From the NCBI RefSeq assembly GCF_018842675.1, contig NZ_JAGTWO010000004.1, positions 1 to 64,000 on the forward strand: a DNA stretch of 64,000 nt, written 5' to 3'. Positions 13,927-23,825 of the stretch are shown in pieces. The stretch comes from Candidatus Pantoea bituminis. GTDB lineage: Bacteria > Pseudomonadota > Gammaproteobacteria > Enterobacterales > Enterobacteriaceae. The stretch's first letter is position 1, and the number at the start of each line of letters is the position of its first letter. The notes under the pieces are model-generated. The model was not told where the DNA came from. It ran no database searches and worked only from the letters and a program-made list of their open reading frames with translations. The translations under genes and the position numbers were made by a program.

Positions 13927-15483
13927 ATGGCTGAGTCTCAACCGCTACCCGATGCGCCATGTGGCGCAGAGTACTTGCGCGCGGTGCTGCGTTCACCGGT
14001 GTATGAAGTTGCACAGGTAACGCCGCTACAAAAAATGGAAAAAATTTCATCGCGTCTCGGTAACACCATTCTGGTGAAGCGCGAAGATCGTCAACCGGTG
14101 CACAGTTTCAAACTGCGTGGCGCCTACGCGATGATTGCCGGTCTGAATGAAGAGCAGAAAGCGCGCGGTGTGGTAACGGCTTCGGCCGGAAACCATGCAC
14201 AGGGCGTGGCGCTCTCCGCCAGTAAGTTAGGTATCAAATCACTGATTGTGATGCCGCTGGCGACAGCCGATATCAAGGTTGATGCGGTGCGCGCATTTGG
14301 CGGAGAGGCTTATCTGTTTGGCGCCAACTTTGACGAGGCGAAAGCCAAGGCCATTGAATTGTCAGAGCAGCGGGGCTACACCTTCGTTCCGCCTTTTGAT
14401 CACCCCGCAGTGATCGCCGGGCAAGGCACGCTGGCGTTGGAGCTGCTGCAACAGGATGCGCATCTCGACCGCGTTTTTGTGCCGGTTGGCGGCGGCGGTT
14501 TGGCGGCGGGCGTGGCGGTACTGATCAAACAGCTAATGCCACAAATCAAAGTGATTGCGGTGGAATCAGAAGATTCAGCTTGCCTGAAAGCAGCGCTGGA
14601 AGCGGGCCACCCGGTTGATCTGCCGCGTGTGGGTTTATTTGCTGAAGGCGTGGCGGTAAAGCGCATCGGCACTGAAACTTTCCGTCTCTGCCAGGAATAC
14701 CTCGACGACATCATCACCGTTGACAGCGATGCTATCTGCGCCGCGATGAAGGATCTGTTCGAAGATGTGCGTGCCGTGGCTGAACCTTCTGGCGCGCTGG
14801 CGCTGGCGGGCATGAAAAAGTACATCCAGCAACATGACATCAAAGGCGAACGTCTGGCGCACGTGTTATCAGGCGCTAACGTCAACTTTCACGGGTTACG
14901 TTATGTCTCCGAGCGTTGCGAGTTAGGCGAACAGCGTGAAGCGCTGCTGGCAGTCACCATTCCCGAACAGCAGGGCAGTTTCCTGAAGTTCTGTCAGACG
15001 CTAGGTGGACGTTCCATTACTGAGTTCAACTATCGCTATGCTGATGCTGACAAAGCCTGCATTTTTGTGGGTGTGCGCTTAACGCGTGGCCTGGAAGAGC
15101 GCAGTGAAATCATCACGCATCTGACCGAAAGTGGTTATCAGGTAGTGGATTTGTCAGACGATGAAATGGCGAAGCTGCATGTGCGTTACATGGTGGGAGG
15201 ACGTCCATCCAAGCCGCTGCGTGAACGCTTATTCAGTTTTGAGTTTCCAGAAGCGCCGGGCGCCTTGCTGAAATTTCTGCAAACGCTCGGTACCCACTGG
15301 AATATTTCGCTGTTTCACTACCGCAGCCACGGCACCGACTATGGTCGCGTGCTGGCGGGCTTTGAACTGGGCGATATCGAACCCCGCTTTGAAGAGCACC
15401 TCGCCGATCTGGGTTACGACTTTCATGATGAAACCCAGAACCCGGCGTTCCGCTTTTCCTCGCGGGGCAGTAAATTTCGGTGA
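13927..15483 (+). CDS. ilvA: Threonine dehydratase, biosynthetic
   Basis: PLP enzyme making 2-ketobutyrate from threonine, the committed step to isoleucine. The 518-residue protein has the PLP lysine Lys62 in HSFKLRGAYAM, the glycine loop PVGGGGLAAG near residue 190, and two C-terminal ACT-like domains (from about 340) that bind isoleucine and valine. It starts 3 bp after ilvD behind GGGAGG. Its TGA (15481-15483) directly abuts the stop of the convergent ilvY. The terminator for the operon lies beyond, inside ilvY. Confidence 0.97.
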   Translation: MAESQPLPDAPCGAEYLRAVLRSPVYEVAQVTPLQKMEKISSRLGNTILVKREDRQPVHSFKLRGAYAMIAGLNEEQKARGVVTASAGNHAQGVALSASKLGIKSLIVMPLATADIKVDAVRAFGGEAYLFGANFDEAKAKAIELSEQRGYTFVPPFDHPAVIAGQGTLALELLQQDAHLDRVFVPVGGGGLAAGVAVLIKQLMPQIKVIAVESEDSACLKAALEAGHPVDLPRVGLFAEGVAVKRIGTETFRLCQEYLDDIITVDSDAICAAMKDLFEDVRAVAEPSGALALAGMKKYIQQHDIKGERLAHVLSGANVNFHGLRYVSERCELGEQREALLAVTIPEQQGSFLKFCQTLGGRSITEFNYRYADADKACIFVGVRLTRGLEERSEIITHLTESGYQVVDLSDDEMAKLHVRYMVGGRPSKPLRERLFSFEFPEAPGALLKFLQTLGTHWNISLFHYRSHGTDYGRVLAGFELGDIEPRFEEHLADLGYDFHDETQNPAFRFSSRGSKFR

Positions 15484-16363
15484 CTACAGCTGGCTCCAGA
15501 AAGCACTAATAAGCGGCTCCCCGAGCCGCTTTTTTGTACGCAGACACCAAGCTCGAATGGCGCGACCGATTCCACATTTTCTAGCATCAATACGCGATTA
15601 CGCACCGGTTCTGGGCTGTTTTCCAGTACCACATCAGGCAGCAAGGCAATGCCACACCCTAGCGCGACCATTGACACAATCGCTTCATGCCCGGAAACCG
15701 TGGCATAAATCAACGGATTGGGAATGCGGTGACGCCGAAACCATAAATCGATGCGGCGGCGTGCAGGCCCTTGTTCCGGCAGGATAAAGGGAATTTGTGA
15801 CCAGTCTGGCGTCGGCTGCGTGGCTTGTGCTCGCACCGTGCAGGGCAGCGCTGGCGCGATCAGCACCAGCGGGATCAGCCCCAATGGCATAAAATCAATG
15901 CTGGCGGGCAGCGTTTCAGGCCGTCCGGCAATCGCCAGATCGGCATCGCCGGAGTGCACTTTTTCCACCGCATCGGCGGCATCGCCGGTGTTGAGCTTGA
16001 TTTCAACTTGTGGATGTTCAGCGCGAAAGCGGTCAAGAATCGGCGGGAGATGGCTGTAGGCGGCCGTTACCGAGCAGAAAAGACGGAGTTCACCACTCAG
16101 CGACGGGCCATTCAGATCCATCACGTGACGCAGCTGTTGATACTGCAACAGCGTTTGTTGCGCGAACTGGCGCAAGCGCTCACCTGCTTCAGTCAGCGTC
16201 ACCGTGCGGTTATCACGTAAAAAAGCGCGTGGCCCACATCTTCCTCCAGGCGCTGTATCTGACGCGACAGCGTCGAAGGGCTGACGTGCATAGCGCGCGC
16301 GGTACGGCCAAAGTGACAGCTTTCAGCCAGATGAAGAAACAATTTTAGATCTCGTAAGTCCAT
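15484..16363 (-). CDS. ilvY: LysR-type activator IlvY
   Basis: LysR regulator that activates ilvC in response to acetolactate or acetohydroxybutyrate. The helix-turn-helix is at the N-terminus (start MDLRDLKLF, then HVSPSTLSRQIQRLEEDVG). As read the frame breaks twice, in the A run 16219-16224 and in the T run 15530-15535. One base added at each gives a 293-residue protein (E. coli 297) with a family-like C-terminus ending AFWSQL and a stop that abuts ilvA. Both breaks look like homopolymer errors. It is divergent from ilvC. Confidence 0.9.
15511..15535 (+). terminator. ilvGMEDA terminator inside the ilvY 3' end
   Basis: A perfect 9-bp stem AAGCGGCTC/GAGCCGCTT with loop CCC is followed by six T, 28 bp after the ilvA stop. 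It lies entirely within the last codons of ilvY on the other strand. On the minus strand no T run follows, so it should act for ilvA only. Confidence 0.85.
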
Positions 16364-16385
16364 ATGCGCATCGTCTCAAAGTGGT

Positions 16386-16432
16386 ATTGCAAATATTGCA
16401 ATGTAACGTTGTTAATATATCAATTTAAGCAA
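16386..16432. promoter_or_regulatory. IlvY operator region between ilvY and ilvC
   Basis: A perfect inverted repeat ATTGCAA-ATA-TTGCAAT lies at 16386-16402, and an imperfect one, TTGTTAA (16409-16415) with TTAAGCAA (16425-16432), follows. Two tandem operators in the divergent region is the known ilvYC arrangement, the first repressing ilvY and the second activating ilvC. A TATGAT at 16447-16452 is a plausible ilvC -10 box without a good -35 box, as expected for an activator-dependent promoter. Confidence 0.7.
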
Positions 16433-16526
16433 CAGATTTCCTGTCATATGATGGGGTCATTCGCGGCGCTGCAATCAGCTGTCGTATCCAAACAAAAACA
16501 GTAAACACAACCTCACTGGAGTACTC

Positions 16527-18002
16527 ATGGCCAACTATTTCAACACATTGAACCTGCGCAATCAGTTAGCGCAGTTAGGTAAATGTCGTTTCATGGCGCG
16601 CGATGAATTCGCGGACGGCGCTAGCTTTCTGAAAGGCAAAAAAGTCGTCATCGTTGGCTGTGGTGCTCAAGGCCTGAATCAGGGTCTTAACATGCGCGAT
16701 TCCGGTCTGGACGTTTCCTACGCTCTGCGCGCGGAAGCCATCGCTGAGAAACGTGCATCGTGGCGCAAAGCGACCGATAACGGTTTCAAAGTAGGCACTT
16801 ACGAAGAGTTGATTCCACAAGCTGATTTAGTGGTTAACCTGACGCCAGACAAGCAGCACTCAGCGGTCGTTCAGGCTGTTCAGCCGCTGATGAAAGATGG
16901 CGCTGCGCTGGGTTACTCGCACGGCTTTAACATCGTTGAAGTCGGTGAAACTATCCGTAAAGACATCACCGTGGTGATGGTTGCACCGAAATGTCCGGGC
17001 ACCGAAGTGCGTGAAGAATATAAACGTGGTTTCGGCGTACCTACGCTGATCGCGGTTCATCCAGAAAACGATCCAAAAGGCGAAGGCATGACCATCGCTA
17101 AAGCCTGGGCTGCAGCAACCGGCGGCGATCGCGCTGGTGTGTTGGAATCCTCTTTCGTGGCTGAAGTAAAATCTGACCTGATGGGCGAGCAAACCATTCT
17201 GTGTGGCATGTTGCAGGCGGGTTCACTGCTGTGCTTCGACAAGCTGGTGGCTGAAGGTGCCGATCCGACCTATGCTGAAAAACTGATTCAGTTCGGCTGG
17301 GAAACCATCACCGAATCGCTGAAATTTGGTGGTATTACCTTGATGATGGATCGCCTCTCTAACCCGGCGAAACTGCGCGCTTATGCGCTGTCTGAACAGT
17401 TAAAAACCATCATGGCTCCCCTGTTCCAGAAGCACATGGACGACATCATCTCCGGCGAATTCTCTTCTGGCATGATGGCTGACTGGGCGAATGATGACAA
17501 AAATCTGCTGACCTGGCGTGAAGAGACCGGCCAAACTGCGTTTGAAACCGCGTCTCAGTACGAAGGTAAAATCGAAGAGCAAGAATACTACGACAAAGGC
17601 GTTGTGATGGTTGCCATGGTGAAAGCAGGCGTTGAGCTGGCTTTCGAAACCATGGTTGATGCAGGCATCATTGAAGAGTCAGCTTATTATGAATCACTGC
17701 ATGAGCTGCCACTGATTGCTAACACCATTGCACGTAAGCGTCTGTATGAGATGAACGTGGTTATCTCTGACACCGCCGAGTACGGTAACTATCTGTTCTC
17801 CTTCGCGGCTGTTCCGCTGCTGAAAGAGTTCATGACCACTCTGCAGCCGGGCGATCTGGGCAAAGCGGTTGAAGGGACTCAGGTTGATAACGCACAGCTG
17901 CGTGATGTCAACGAAGCGGTTCGTCAGCATGCAATCGAAACCGTAGGCCGTAAACTGCGTGGCTACATGACTGATATGAAGCGTATCGCTGTCGCTGGTT
18001 AA
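16527..18002 (+). CDS. ilvC: Ketol-acid reductoisomerase (class II)
   Basis: NADPH-dependent isomeroreductase acting on acetolactate and acetohydroxybutyrate. The 491-residue length marks the long class II form of enterobacteria and plants. The Rossmann motif [17 protein letters not shown] is at about residues 37-53, and acidic metal-ligand blocks follow in the two C-terminal knotted domains. The start follows CTGGAGTACTC. The frame is intact. Confidence 0.98.
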   Translation: MANYFNTLNLRNQLAQLGKCRFMARDEFADGASFLKGKKVVIVGCGAQGLNQGLNMRDSGLDVSYALRAEAIAEKRASWRKATDNGFKVGTYEELIPQADLVVNLTPDKQHSAVVQAVQPLMKDGAALGYSHGFNIVEVGETIRKDITVVMVAPKCPGTEVREEYKRGFGVPTLIAVHPENDPKGEGMTIAKAWAAATGGDRAGVLESSFVAEVKSDLMGEQTILCGMLQAGSLLCFDKLVAEGADPTYAEKLIQFGWETITESLKFGGITLMMDRLSNPAKLRAYALSEQLKTIMAPLFQKHMDDIISGEFSSGMMADWANDDKNLLTWREETGQTAFETASQYEGKIEEQEYYDKGVVMVAMVKAGVELAFETMVDAGIIEESAYYESLHELPLIANTIARKRLYEMNVVISDTAEYGNYLFSFAAVPLLKEFMTTLQPGDLGKAVEGTQVDNAQLRDVNEAVRQHAIETVGRKLRGYMTDMKRIAVAG

Positions 18003-18030
18003 TCCTCGGTAACACGATTTTCAGCAGAGA

Positions 18031-18056
18031 AACCCCGGCTTGCCGGGGTTTTTTTA
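18031..18056 (+). terminator. ilvC terminator
   Basis: The stem AACCCCGGC/GCCGGGGTT with a TT loop is followed by T residues to 18056, about 28 bp after the ilvC stop. Confidence 0.93.
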
Positions 18057-18072
18057 TGGGCTGAATTTGGTA

Positions 18073-18290
18073 CACGCTGCCCCATTCCGGGCAGGCTAGA
18101 TAAGGTGTCGTTTGTCGGTGCGCGCTGCCCCCCATCCCGGCCTTCCCCGCGAAGCGGGGAAGGAGACGCTGCCGCATGTAGCTTCATAAATAACAGATAG
18201 CAGCATCTTCCTCCCCCATTTATGGGGGAGGACCGAGGTGGGGGACAAACGACACCTTACTCAGGAGTAACCGGGATGGGGGACAGCGTG
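18073..18290. repeat. Nested palindromic intergenic repeat, copy 1
   Basis: Three nested inverted repeats are visible. Outer arms at 18073-18090 and 18271-18290 are imperfect. Middle arms at 18101-18116 and 18244-18259 are a perfect 16-bp pair. Inside lies a 120-bp core (about 18127-18245) with two strong hairpins: CCTTCCCCGC/GCGGGGAAGG (18141-18163) and CCTCCCCCAT/ATGGGGGAGG (18210-18231). The core recurs inverted at 38367-38484. It contains no convincing reading frame. It resembles a miniature inverted-repeat or palindromic element of unknown family. Confidence 0.8.
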
Positions 18291-18324
18291 CACCATCAAG
18301 TACCCAGCCCAACCCAACCCCAAT

Positions 18325-18349
18325 AAAAAACCCGGCCTGAGCCGGGTTT
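18325..18349 (-). terminator. yhjE terminator
   Basis: The stem AAACCCGGC/GCCGGGTTT with a four-base loop is followed on the minus strand by six T. It lies 32 bp after the yhjE stop. Confidence 0.88.
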
Positions 18350-18380
18350 CTCATCACTACTGAAGCCGAAGTCTTAGCAA

Positions 18381-19710
18381 TTACGCCTCATACAGCGTTT
18401 GGTTGCGCGTCTCTTTACAGGCAATCAACGCAATCAGTGTCAGCACCGCCATTGAGGCCAGATAGAACCCTACCGCCTGCAAACCATAGTGGGTGTTCAA
18501 CCAGGTTGCGATATAAGGCGCAACGGACGCGCCAAGAATCGATGAGAGGTTATAGGAGAACGACGCGCCGGTATAACGCACTTCTGTCGGGAACAGCTCT
18601 GGCAGCAGCGCACCCATTGGGCCGAAGGTTAAACCCATGATGCTCAGGCCGAGCAGCAAGAAGACCATGACCAGCGCTTGCGATCCTGAACCCAATAGCA
18701 TCGGGAACATAAACGAAAAACGATAATCAGCAGGGTAATGGTGATCATGGTTTTACGACGACCAAAGCGGTCAGCCAGGATACCGGCAATCGGCACCATG
18801 ATGCCAAAGCCAATCACGGCCACCATCAGCATCCACAGGAAACTGTTCCGCGAGAACCCAAGACCAGCAGGGGCCGCTGCGGTGCCGTAACTCATGGAGT
18901 AAACGGTCATGATGTAAAACAGCGTATAAGTCGCGAGCATGATAAAGGTGCCAAGGATCGTCGCGGTCATATGCTTGCTTAGCAGCGCCACAATCGGTAC
19001 ACGCACCTGTTTCTTCTCTTTTTGCACCTTGGCAAACACCGGGCTTTCATGCAGCGAAACGCGCACATACAAACCAATTAACACCAGCACGGCGGAAAGG
19101 ATAAACGGCACGCGCCAGCCCCAATCCATGAACTGCTGATCGGTAAGCAGCCAGGAGAGCAGCAGGAACGTTCCGTTGGCAAAAAGAAGCCGATCGGTGC
19201 GCCCAGCTGCGGGAATGAACCGTACAGCGCACGCTTCTTAGCCGGTGCGTTTTCGGTTGCCAGCAGCGCCGCGCCGCCCCATTCGCCGCCTAATCCCAAA
19301 CCCTGCCCAAATCGCGCCAGTGCCAGCAGCAGCGGTGCCATCACACCAATGGTTTCATAACCTGGCAGCAGGCCAATCACCACGGTAGAAATGCCCATGG
19401 TCAGCAGTGAAGCGACCAGCGTGGCTTTACGGCCAATGCGATCACCAAAGTGGCCAAATAGCGCGGAGCCAATTGGACGCGCCACGAAGGCGATGGCAAA
19501 AGTCGCCAGCGATTGTAGCGTCGCGACGGTGGCATCACCTTGTGGGAAAAAGATGTGCGGAAAAACAATCACGGCGGCAGTGGCATAAATATAGAAATCG
19601 AAGAATTCAATGGCTGTACCGACCAGCGATGCAATAACCACTTTGCTACGCGAATTGACCGGCGTTGGATCATATTGCTTGTCGATTTTTTCTGAGATGG
19701 AGGCTTGCAT
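18381..19710 (-). CDS. yhjE: MFS metabolite:H+ symporter YhjE
   Basis: Twelve-helix inner-membrane transporter of the metabolite:H+ symporter (ShiA/ProP-like) family; the substrate of YhjE is not established. The N-terminal half has GTAIEFFDFYIYATAA, FGHFGDRIGRK and GLGLGGEWGGA, and the second half has GFGIMVPIAGILADRFGRR. Sequence and the neighbouring yhjD and yhjC identify it. As read the frame breaks at 19180 (a C lost after GGC) and in the A run 18716-18720. Repair gives 443 residues against 440 in E. coli. I consider both breaks errors. Confidence 0.9.
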
Positions 19711-19987
19711 AACTGTATCTTATTTGTAAATGAGACCAAGAATCTTACGCACCTGTATGACGTCATTCAATGACGAAAAACCGCGACACAACAGGCTTTA
19801 GCGGCCAAAAAGTGGATAATTTCTGTCTCTTAACTAATGTCGGGTTATGTCAGGGTGAAGTGGCGGAATTTTGGCGGGATACTCTACAAAATGGCTTAAT
19901 AAAAGAGACCCCTCAGCTATTCATCCTGCTATTTGCATGAAAAATAGGCGAGGGGAAAGATTTTCCGCTGTTGTTAACGCTTTGTCA

Positions 19988-21001
19988 TCAACGGTTACGT
20001 GAATCTTTAACCGTTTCCGAGATGCGCGGGTCATCTTTGTACTTAGCCGTAGCGATCCAGGCCGCACAAAACAGCGTCAAACGCGCGAAGAAATAGAAAA
20101 AGGCCATTAAGCCCAGCACCGAGCCAAAGGCGGCGCCAGAAGGTGAACTAGCCAGCTTGGGCAGCGTTAGCGTCATCACAAATTTAATCACCTCAAAGCC
20201 AATCGCCGCCAGCAGCGTACCGCGAAACAGCGCTTTTTTACGTGGCTTGTGGCGCGGCAGAATCCAGAAAATCCACAGAAACAGCAGATAGTTGGCTAAG
20301 ACGGAAATCGACGTCGCGATGATAGTCAGCGCGGGGCGCAGCCATTCAATGCCATCCAGCCCTAACGCACGCACAATGGTTTCCTGCGCAGAACCGGCAA
20401 CAGAGGTCAGCGATAGGGTGATAACCAACGCCAGCATTAAACCGATCAACGACAAAAGATCGCGGAGGTAGCGTTTCCAAATCTTCTCTTTATCGTCGGG
20501 CTTGCGTTCCCAAACGTCACGCGACTGCGCGCGAATCGCTTCACGCAGATTGCCCATCCAGTTCAATCCTGAATAGAGCGCCAGCAGTAAACCGGTGATT
20601 CCCACCGTCGCACGCTGTTGAACCGCCGTATTCACCGTGTTCTTTAGCGTGGTTGCCAACGTGGGATCGCTGATGCTGCTCACGATCTTGTTGATCACAT
20701 CGGTCAACAGATCCTGATTGGATGCCAACACAAAACCCACCGCGGCAAAGGAGACCATCAAAATCGGGATCAACGATAAAAAAGAAAAATAGGTAATGGC
20801 GGCACCAAACTGGCTGCCGAGACGATCGTTAAAGCGATCAAGCGCACGAATGAAATGCGCAACCGCGGGAATAGCCTGAAACCAGGCGGCAAAACGCGAC
20901 ACGCGAACAATGGATTTATCGACAGATTTATTGCCGGTCTTGATATCGATCAGCGGCTTATCAGGCTGCGTATCGTGTGGTTTTTCCTGGTTGTCTGTCA
21001 T
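19988..21001 (-). CDS. yhjD: Inner-membrane protein YhjD (YihY/BrkB family)
   Basis: A 337-residue multi-pass membrane protein with about six hydrophobic segments between residues 75 and 325 and hydrophilic ends. The blocks AITYFSFLSLIPILMVSFAA and SGAAFGSVLGLMAFFYFF match E. coli YhjD closely. In E. coli, mutations in yhjD suppress the loss of lipid A Kdo, which led to proposals of a role in lipid IVA export; the true function is unsettled. It lies 277 bp upstream of yhjE and 44 bp downstream of yhjC on the same strand. Confidence 0.93.
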   Translation of the reverse strand: MTDNQEKPHDTQPDKPLIDIKTGNKSVDKSIVRVSRFAAWFQAIPAVAHFIRALDRFNDRLGSQFGAAITYFSFLSLIPILMVSFAAVGFVLASNQDLLTDVINKIVSSISDPTLATTLKNTVNTAVQQRATVGITGLLLALYSGLNWMGNLREAIRAQSRDVWERKPDDKEKIWKRYLRDLLSLIGLMLALVITLSLTSVAGSAQETIVRALGLDGIEWLRPALTIIATSISVLANYLLFLWIFWILPRHKPRKKALFRGTLLAAIGFEVIKFVMTLTLPKLASSPSGAAFGSVLGLMAFFYFFARLTLFCAAWIATAKYKDDPRISETVKDSRNR

Positions 21002-21045
21002 AGACGCTCATCATCCTGTTATTAATAAAAATAAATTATAGCTTG

Positions 21046-21945
21046 TCAGGTAACGTACTCCTGCAAGACCTGGCTCAGCCACTCCATAAATACCCGCACA
21101 CGCCGTGCTACGTTGCGCCGATGTGGGTAGAGCAGATGGATAGGCATCGGTTTCGCCGGAAAATGGTGCAGTACTTCAACCAGCTCACCCGACTCCAGCA
21201 GTTTTTGAATGCCAATCGCCGGCACCTGAATAATGCCCAAACCCGCCAGGCAGGCAGCGCGATACGTTTCGGTGCTGTTCACCGTCACCACGCCGCCAGT
21301 CTTGACGAAATGCGTCAGTTTGCCATCGAAATACTCAAAACCGGGTGAAGGTTGGCCGAGCTGTTGGGTGTAATGCACCATCGCATGTTGCGATAATTCT
21401 TCCAGGCGAATCGGCATACCAAAGCGCGAAAGGTAGCCAGGACTTGCGCAGTTGATCAAGCTGTAGCTGCCGATCTTACGGGCAATCAAGCCTGAATCTT
21501 TCAGTTCGCCAACGCGAATCACGCAATCAAACCCTTCCCGAACCACATCAACCTGGCGATCGCTGCTGCTGAGTTCTAATTCGATACCGGGATAGTGCTG
21601 CAAAAATTCCGGCAAGCGCGGCAGGACAAAACCGGTTGCCATCGCCACCGACATATCCACGCGCAGCTTGCCGCTTAGGGTGGCGGGATCGTGTTGAAAC
21701 AGGCTGTCCATATCATCCAAGATCGACAGCATGTCCAAGCAGCGATCGTAATAAACCAGCCCATCTTGAGTCAGTTGCACGCGACGCGTGGTGCGATGCA
21801 ATAGCCGCGTTCCCATCTGATTTTCCAGCGCCTGTAACTGCCGCGACACGCTGCCCTTAGGAAGACCTAAACTTTCTGCAGCTCGGGTAAAACTGCCCAT
21901 TTCGGCAACCCGGACGAACACCTGCATTGCGTGAATTTTATCCAT
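21046..21945 (-). CDS. yhjC: LysR-type regulator YhjC
   Basis: A 299-residue LysR regulator beginning MDKIHAMQVFVRVAEMGSF, with the helix-turn-helix at about residues 15-60 (LPKGSVSRQLQALENQMG) and a substrate-binding-like C-terminal domain of the CrgA subgroup. The order yhjC-yhjD-yhjE is that of E. coli. An alternative GTG start lies three codons upstream at 21954. It is divergent from the short-chain dehydrogenase at 22061, leaving 115 bp, so it may regulate that gene. Confidence 0.85.
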   Translation of the reverse strand: MDKIHAMQVFVRVAEMGSFTRAAESLGLPKGSVSRQLQALENQMGTRLLHRTTRRVQLTQDGLVYYDRCLDMLSILDDMDSLFQHDPATLSGKLRVDMSVAMATGFVLPRLPEFLQHYPGIELELSSSDRQVDVVREGFDCVIRVGELKDSGLIARKIGSYSLINCASPGYLSRFGMPIRLEELSQHAMVHYTQQLGQPSPGFEYFDGKLTHFVKTGGVVTVNSTETYRAACLAGLGIIQVPAIGIQKLLESGELVEVLHHFPAKPMPIHLLYPHRRNVARRVRVFMEWLSQVLQEYVT

Positions 21946-22060
21946 GTTGTTCACCGATTGTTGTTTTAAGTGAAACAGTGATGCGTATTGAACTGCGTTT
22001 ATGGATCAATTATTAGCGAATATCCTTAACGCGTGTTCAATTTTGCAACAGGAGCGAAGT

Positions 22061-22818
22061 ATGAGTCATAAAATAGCGTTAATTACTGGCGGAAGTCGTG
22101 GTTTAGGCAAGAATGCAGCCCTAAAACTAGCAGCCAGGCAGACCGATATCATTTTGACCTACCGTAGTCAGGCAGAAGAGGCGCAGGCGGTTGTTAAGGA
22201 GATTGAAGCGCTCGGTGGCCGTGCAGTCGCGCTGGCACTGGATGTCGGCGATACTCAACAATTTGACGGCTTCGTGACCGCAGTAAAAAACGCGCTGCAA
22301 AATCTCTGGCAGCGAGAAAGCTTTGATTATTTAGTGAACAATGCTGGCATCGGTCATTACAAACCTTTCGCGGAAACCACCGAAGAGGAATTTGATAGTC
22401 TGATCAATGTCCATTTCAAAGGCCCTTTTTCCTGACGCAGAAACTGTTGCCCGTGATTGCCGATGGCGGACGCATCCTGAATATCTCCAGCGGACTGACA
22501 CGCATCATCCTGCCAGGTTCTGGCACCTACGGCTCGATCAAAGCAGCGATGGAAGTCTTAACGCGTTATCAGGCGAAAGAGTTAGGTGAGCGCGGTATCC
22601 GCGTCAACATTTTGGCGCCAGGCGCGATAGAAACCGATTTTGGTGGCGGTCGGGTGCGTGACAACCCAGAAATGAACAAGCACATCGCTTCACTAACGGC
22701 GTTGGGACGCGTGGGCTTACCAGACGATATTGGCAATGCCATCACCGCCTTGCTGAGTGACGAAACCGGCTGGATCACCGGTCAACGCATTGAAGCATCA
22801 GGCGGGCAGTCGATTTAA
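22061..22818 (+). CDS. Short-chain dehydrogenase/reductase
   Basis: NAD(P)-dependent oxidoreductase of the classical SDR family. It shows the cofactor motif TGGSRGLG near residue 10, NNAG, the catalytic Ser in NISSG, and the YxxxK pair in YGSIKAAMEV. The ATG at 22061 follows AGGAGCGAAGT. As read the frame breaks in the T run 22426-22430 (codons for KGPFFLTQ); one extra T gives 252 residues. The substrate is unknown. Its divergent position next to a LysR gene is a common regulator-target pairing. Confidence 0.85.
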
Positions 22819-22823
22819 GCGTG

Positions 22824-22852
22824 CGGGCGACACGATGTCGCCCGTTTCTTTT
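22824..22852 (+). terminator. Terminator after the SDR gene
   Basis: The stem CGGGCGACA/TGTCGCCCG with loop CGA is followed by TTTCTTTT, starting 6 bp after the stop codon. Confidence 0.85.
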
Positions 22853-22866
22853 ACCGCTGACCGCTT

Positions 22867-23715
22867 TTATAACTGAATCGTGCCGTCGATAACCGTAACG
22901 GTGTTACCACCAATCCAAATATTTTCGCCGTCGAAATCGACTTGCACACGGCCTGCACGCTGAATGGCGGTGCCCTGACGTACACGATACGCGCTGATTT
23001 GGCCTTGCGCGGCAAAGTAACGCGCCAGGCAGGCGTTAGCGCTGCCGGTGATCGGATCTTCTGTCAGGCTGCCGTTTTCTACCAGTAATCCGCGTACTTC
23101 ATACTGCTCCGCTTCGCCTTCTGGCAGGCGACCAAACACCATCACGCCATTTACGCCAGCATGTTTCTTCAAGCGCTGCATATCGCTGACGTCAGGTTGG
23201 ATTGCCAACACCGCGTCGGCGCTGATCATCGGAATCAACAACCAGCGAATTCCCATGTCTGCCACCGTGGCGCTGTGCGTATGATCGAACGCGTCGCTGT
23301 TTAAGGCACTGCTCATCAAGGCATCGTTATAGGGCGTTAAGGTTGCAGCCGGTGCCGCAAAGGCCAGCGCACCGCCGGCATCGATTTTCACCGTGACGTT
23401 ACCCACCCCGCACTCCTGTACAATCTCTCCTGGCGTTTTAGTCGGCCAACCCGCTTCAAGCAGCGCATGAGCGGTGCCCAGCGTGGGATGTCCAGCAAAC
23501 GGCAGCTCGCCTTCAACGGTAAAAATGCGCACGCGATAATCCGCCTGCGCATCTTGTGGTGGCAGCACAAAGGTGGTTTCTGACAAATTCGTCCAGCGCG
23601 CAATCGCGGCCAGCTGTTCATCACTCAATCCCTGTGCATCCATGATCACAGCCAGCGGATTACCGTTAAATGCTGACGAAGTAAACACATCTACTTGCTT
23701 AAACGCGACCTTCAT
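22867..23715 (-). CDS. PhzF-family isomerase/epimerase
   Basis: A 282-residue protein with the two-domain diaminopimelate-epimerase-like PhzF fold. The family motifs DVFTSSAFNGNPLAVI, the catalytic-type Glu46 in NLSETTF, GELPFAGHPTLGTAHAL and DPITGSANACLARY are all present. Relatives include E. coli YddE and the phenazine enzyme PhzF; no phenazine genes are nearby, so the substrate is unknown. The start follows GGAGAGACA. The gene is complete. Confidence 0.88.
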   Translation of the reverse strand: MKVAFKQVDVFTSSAFNGNPLAVIMDAQGLSDEQLAAIARWTNLSETTFVLPPQDAQADYRVRIFTVEGELPFAGHPTLGTAHALLEAGWPTKTPGEIVQECGVGNVTVKIDAGGALAFAAPAATLTPYNDALMSSALNSDAFDHTHSATVADMGIRWLLIPMISADAVLAIQPDVSDMQRLKKHAGVNGVMVFGRLPEGEAEQYEVRGLLVENGSLTEDPITGSANACLARYFAAQGQISAYRVRQGTAIQRAGRVQVDFDGENIWIGGNTVTVIDGTIQL

Positions 23716-23825
23716 TGTCTCTCCTTGCTGATTAGGGTTTGCAAAAGGCTTTTTCTGTCTGGTGATTGCTTATCACTGTTAACAGCGTTATGAATAAGTT
23801 AAAGATTTCGCTGGTGGAGCTGGTT

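Noticed and set aside
18127..18245. CRISPR or REP/BIME array at the G/C-rich hairpins
   Set aside because: There are only two dispersed copies, no regular spacer-repeat pattern and no cas gene; the unit is longer than a REP element and has its own ends.
22867..23715. Phenazine biosynthesis from the PhzF-like protein
   Set aside because: No other phz genes are near, and most PhzF-fold proteins in enterics, such as YddE, are not in phenazine pathways.
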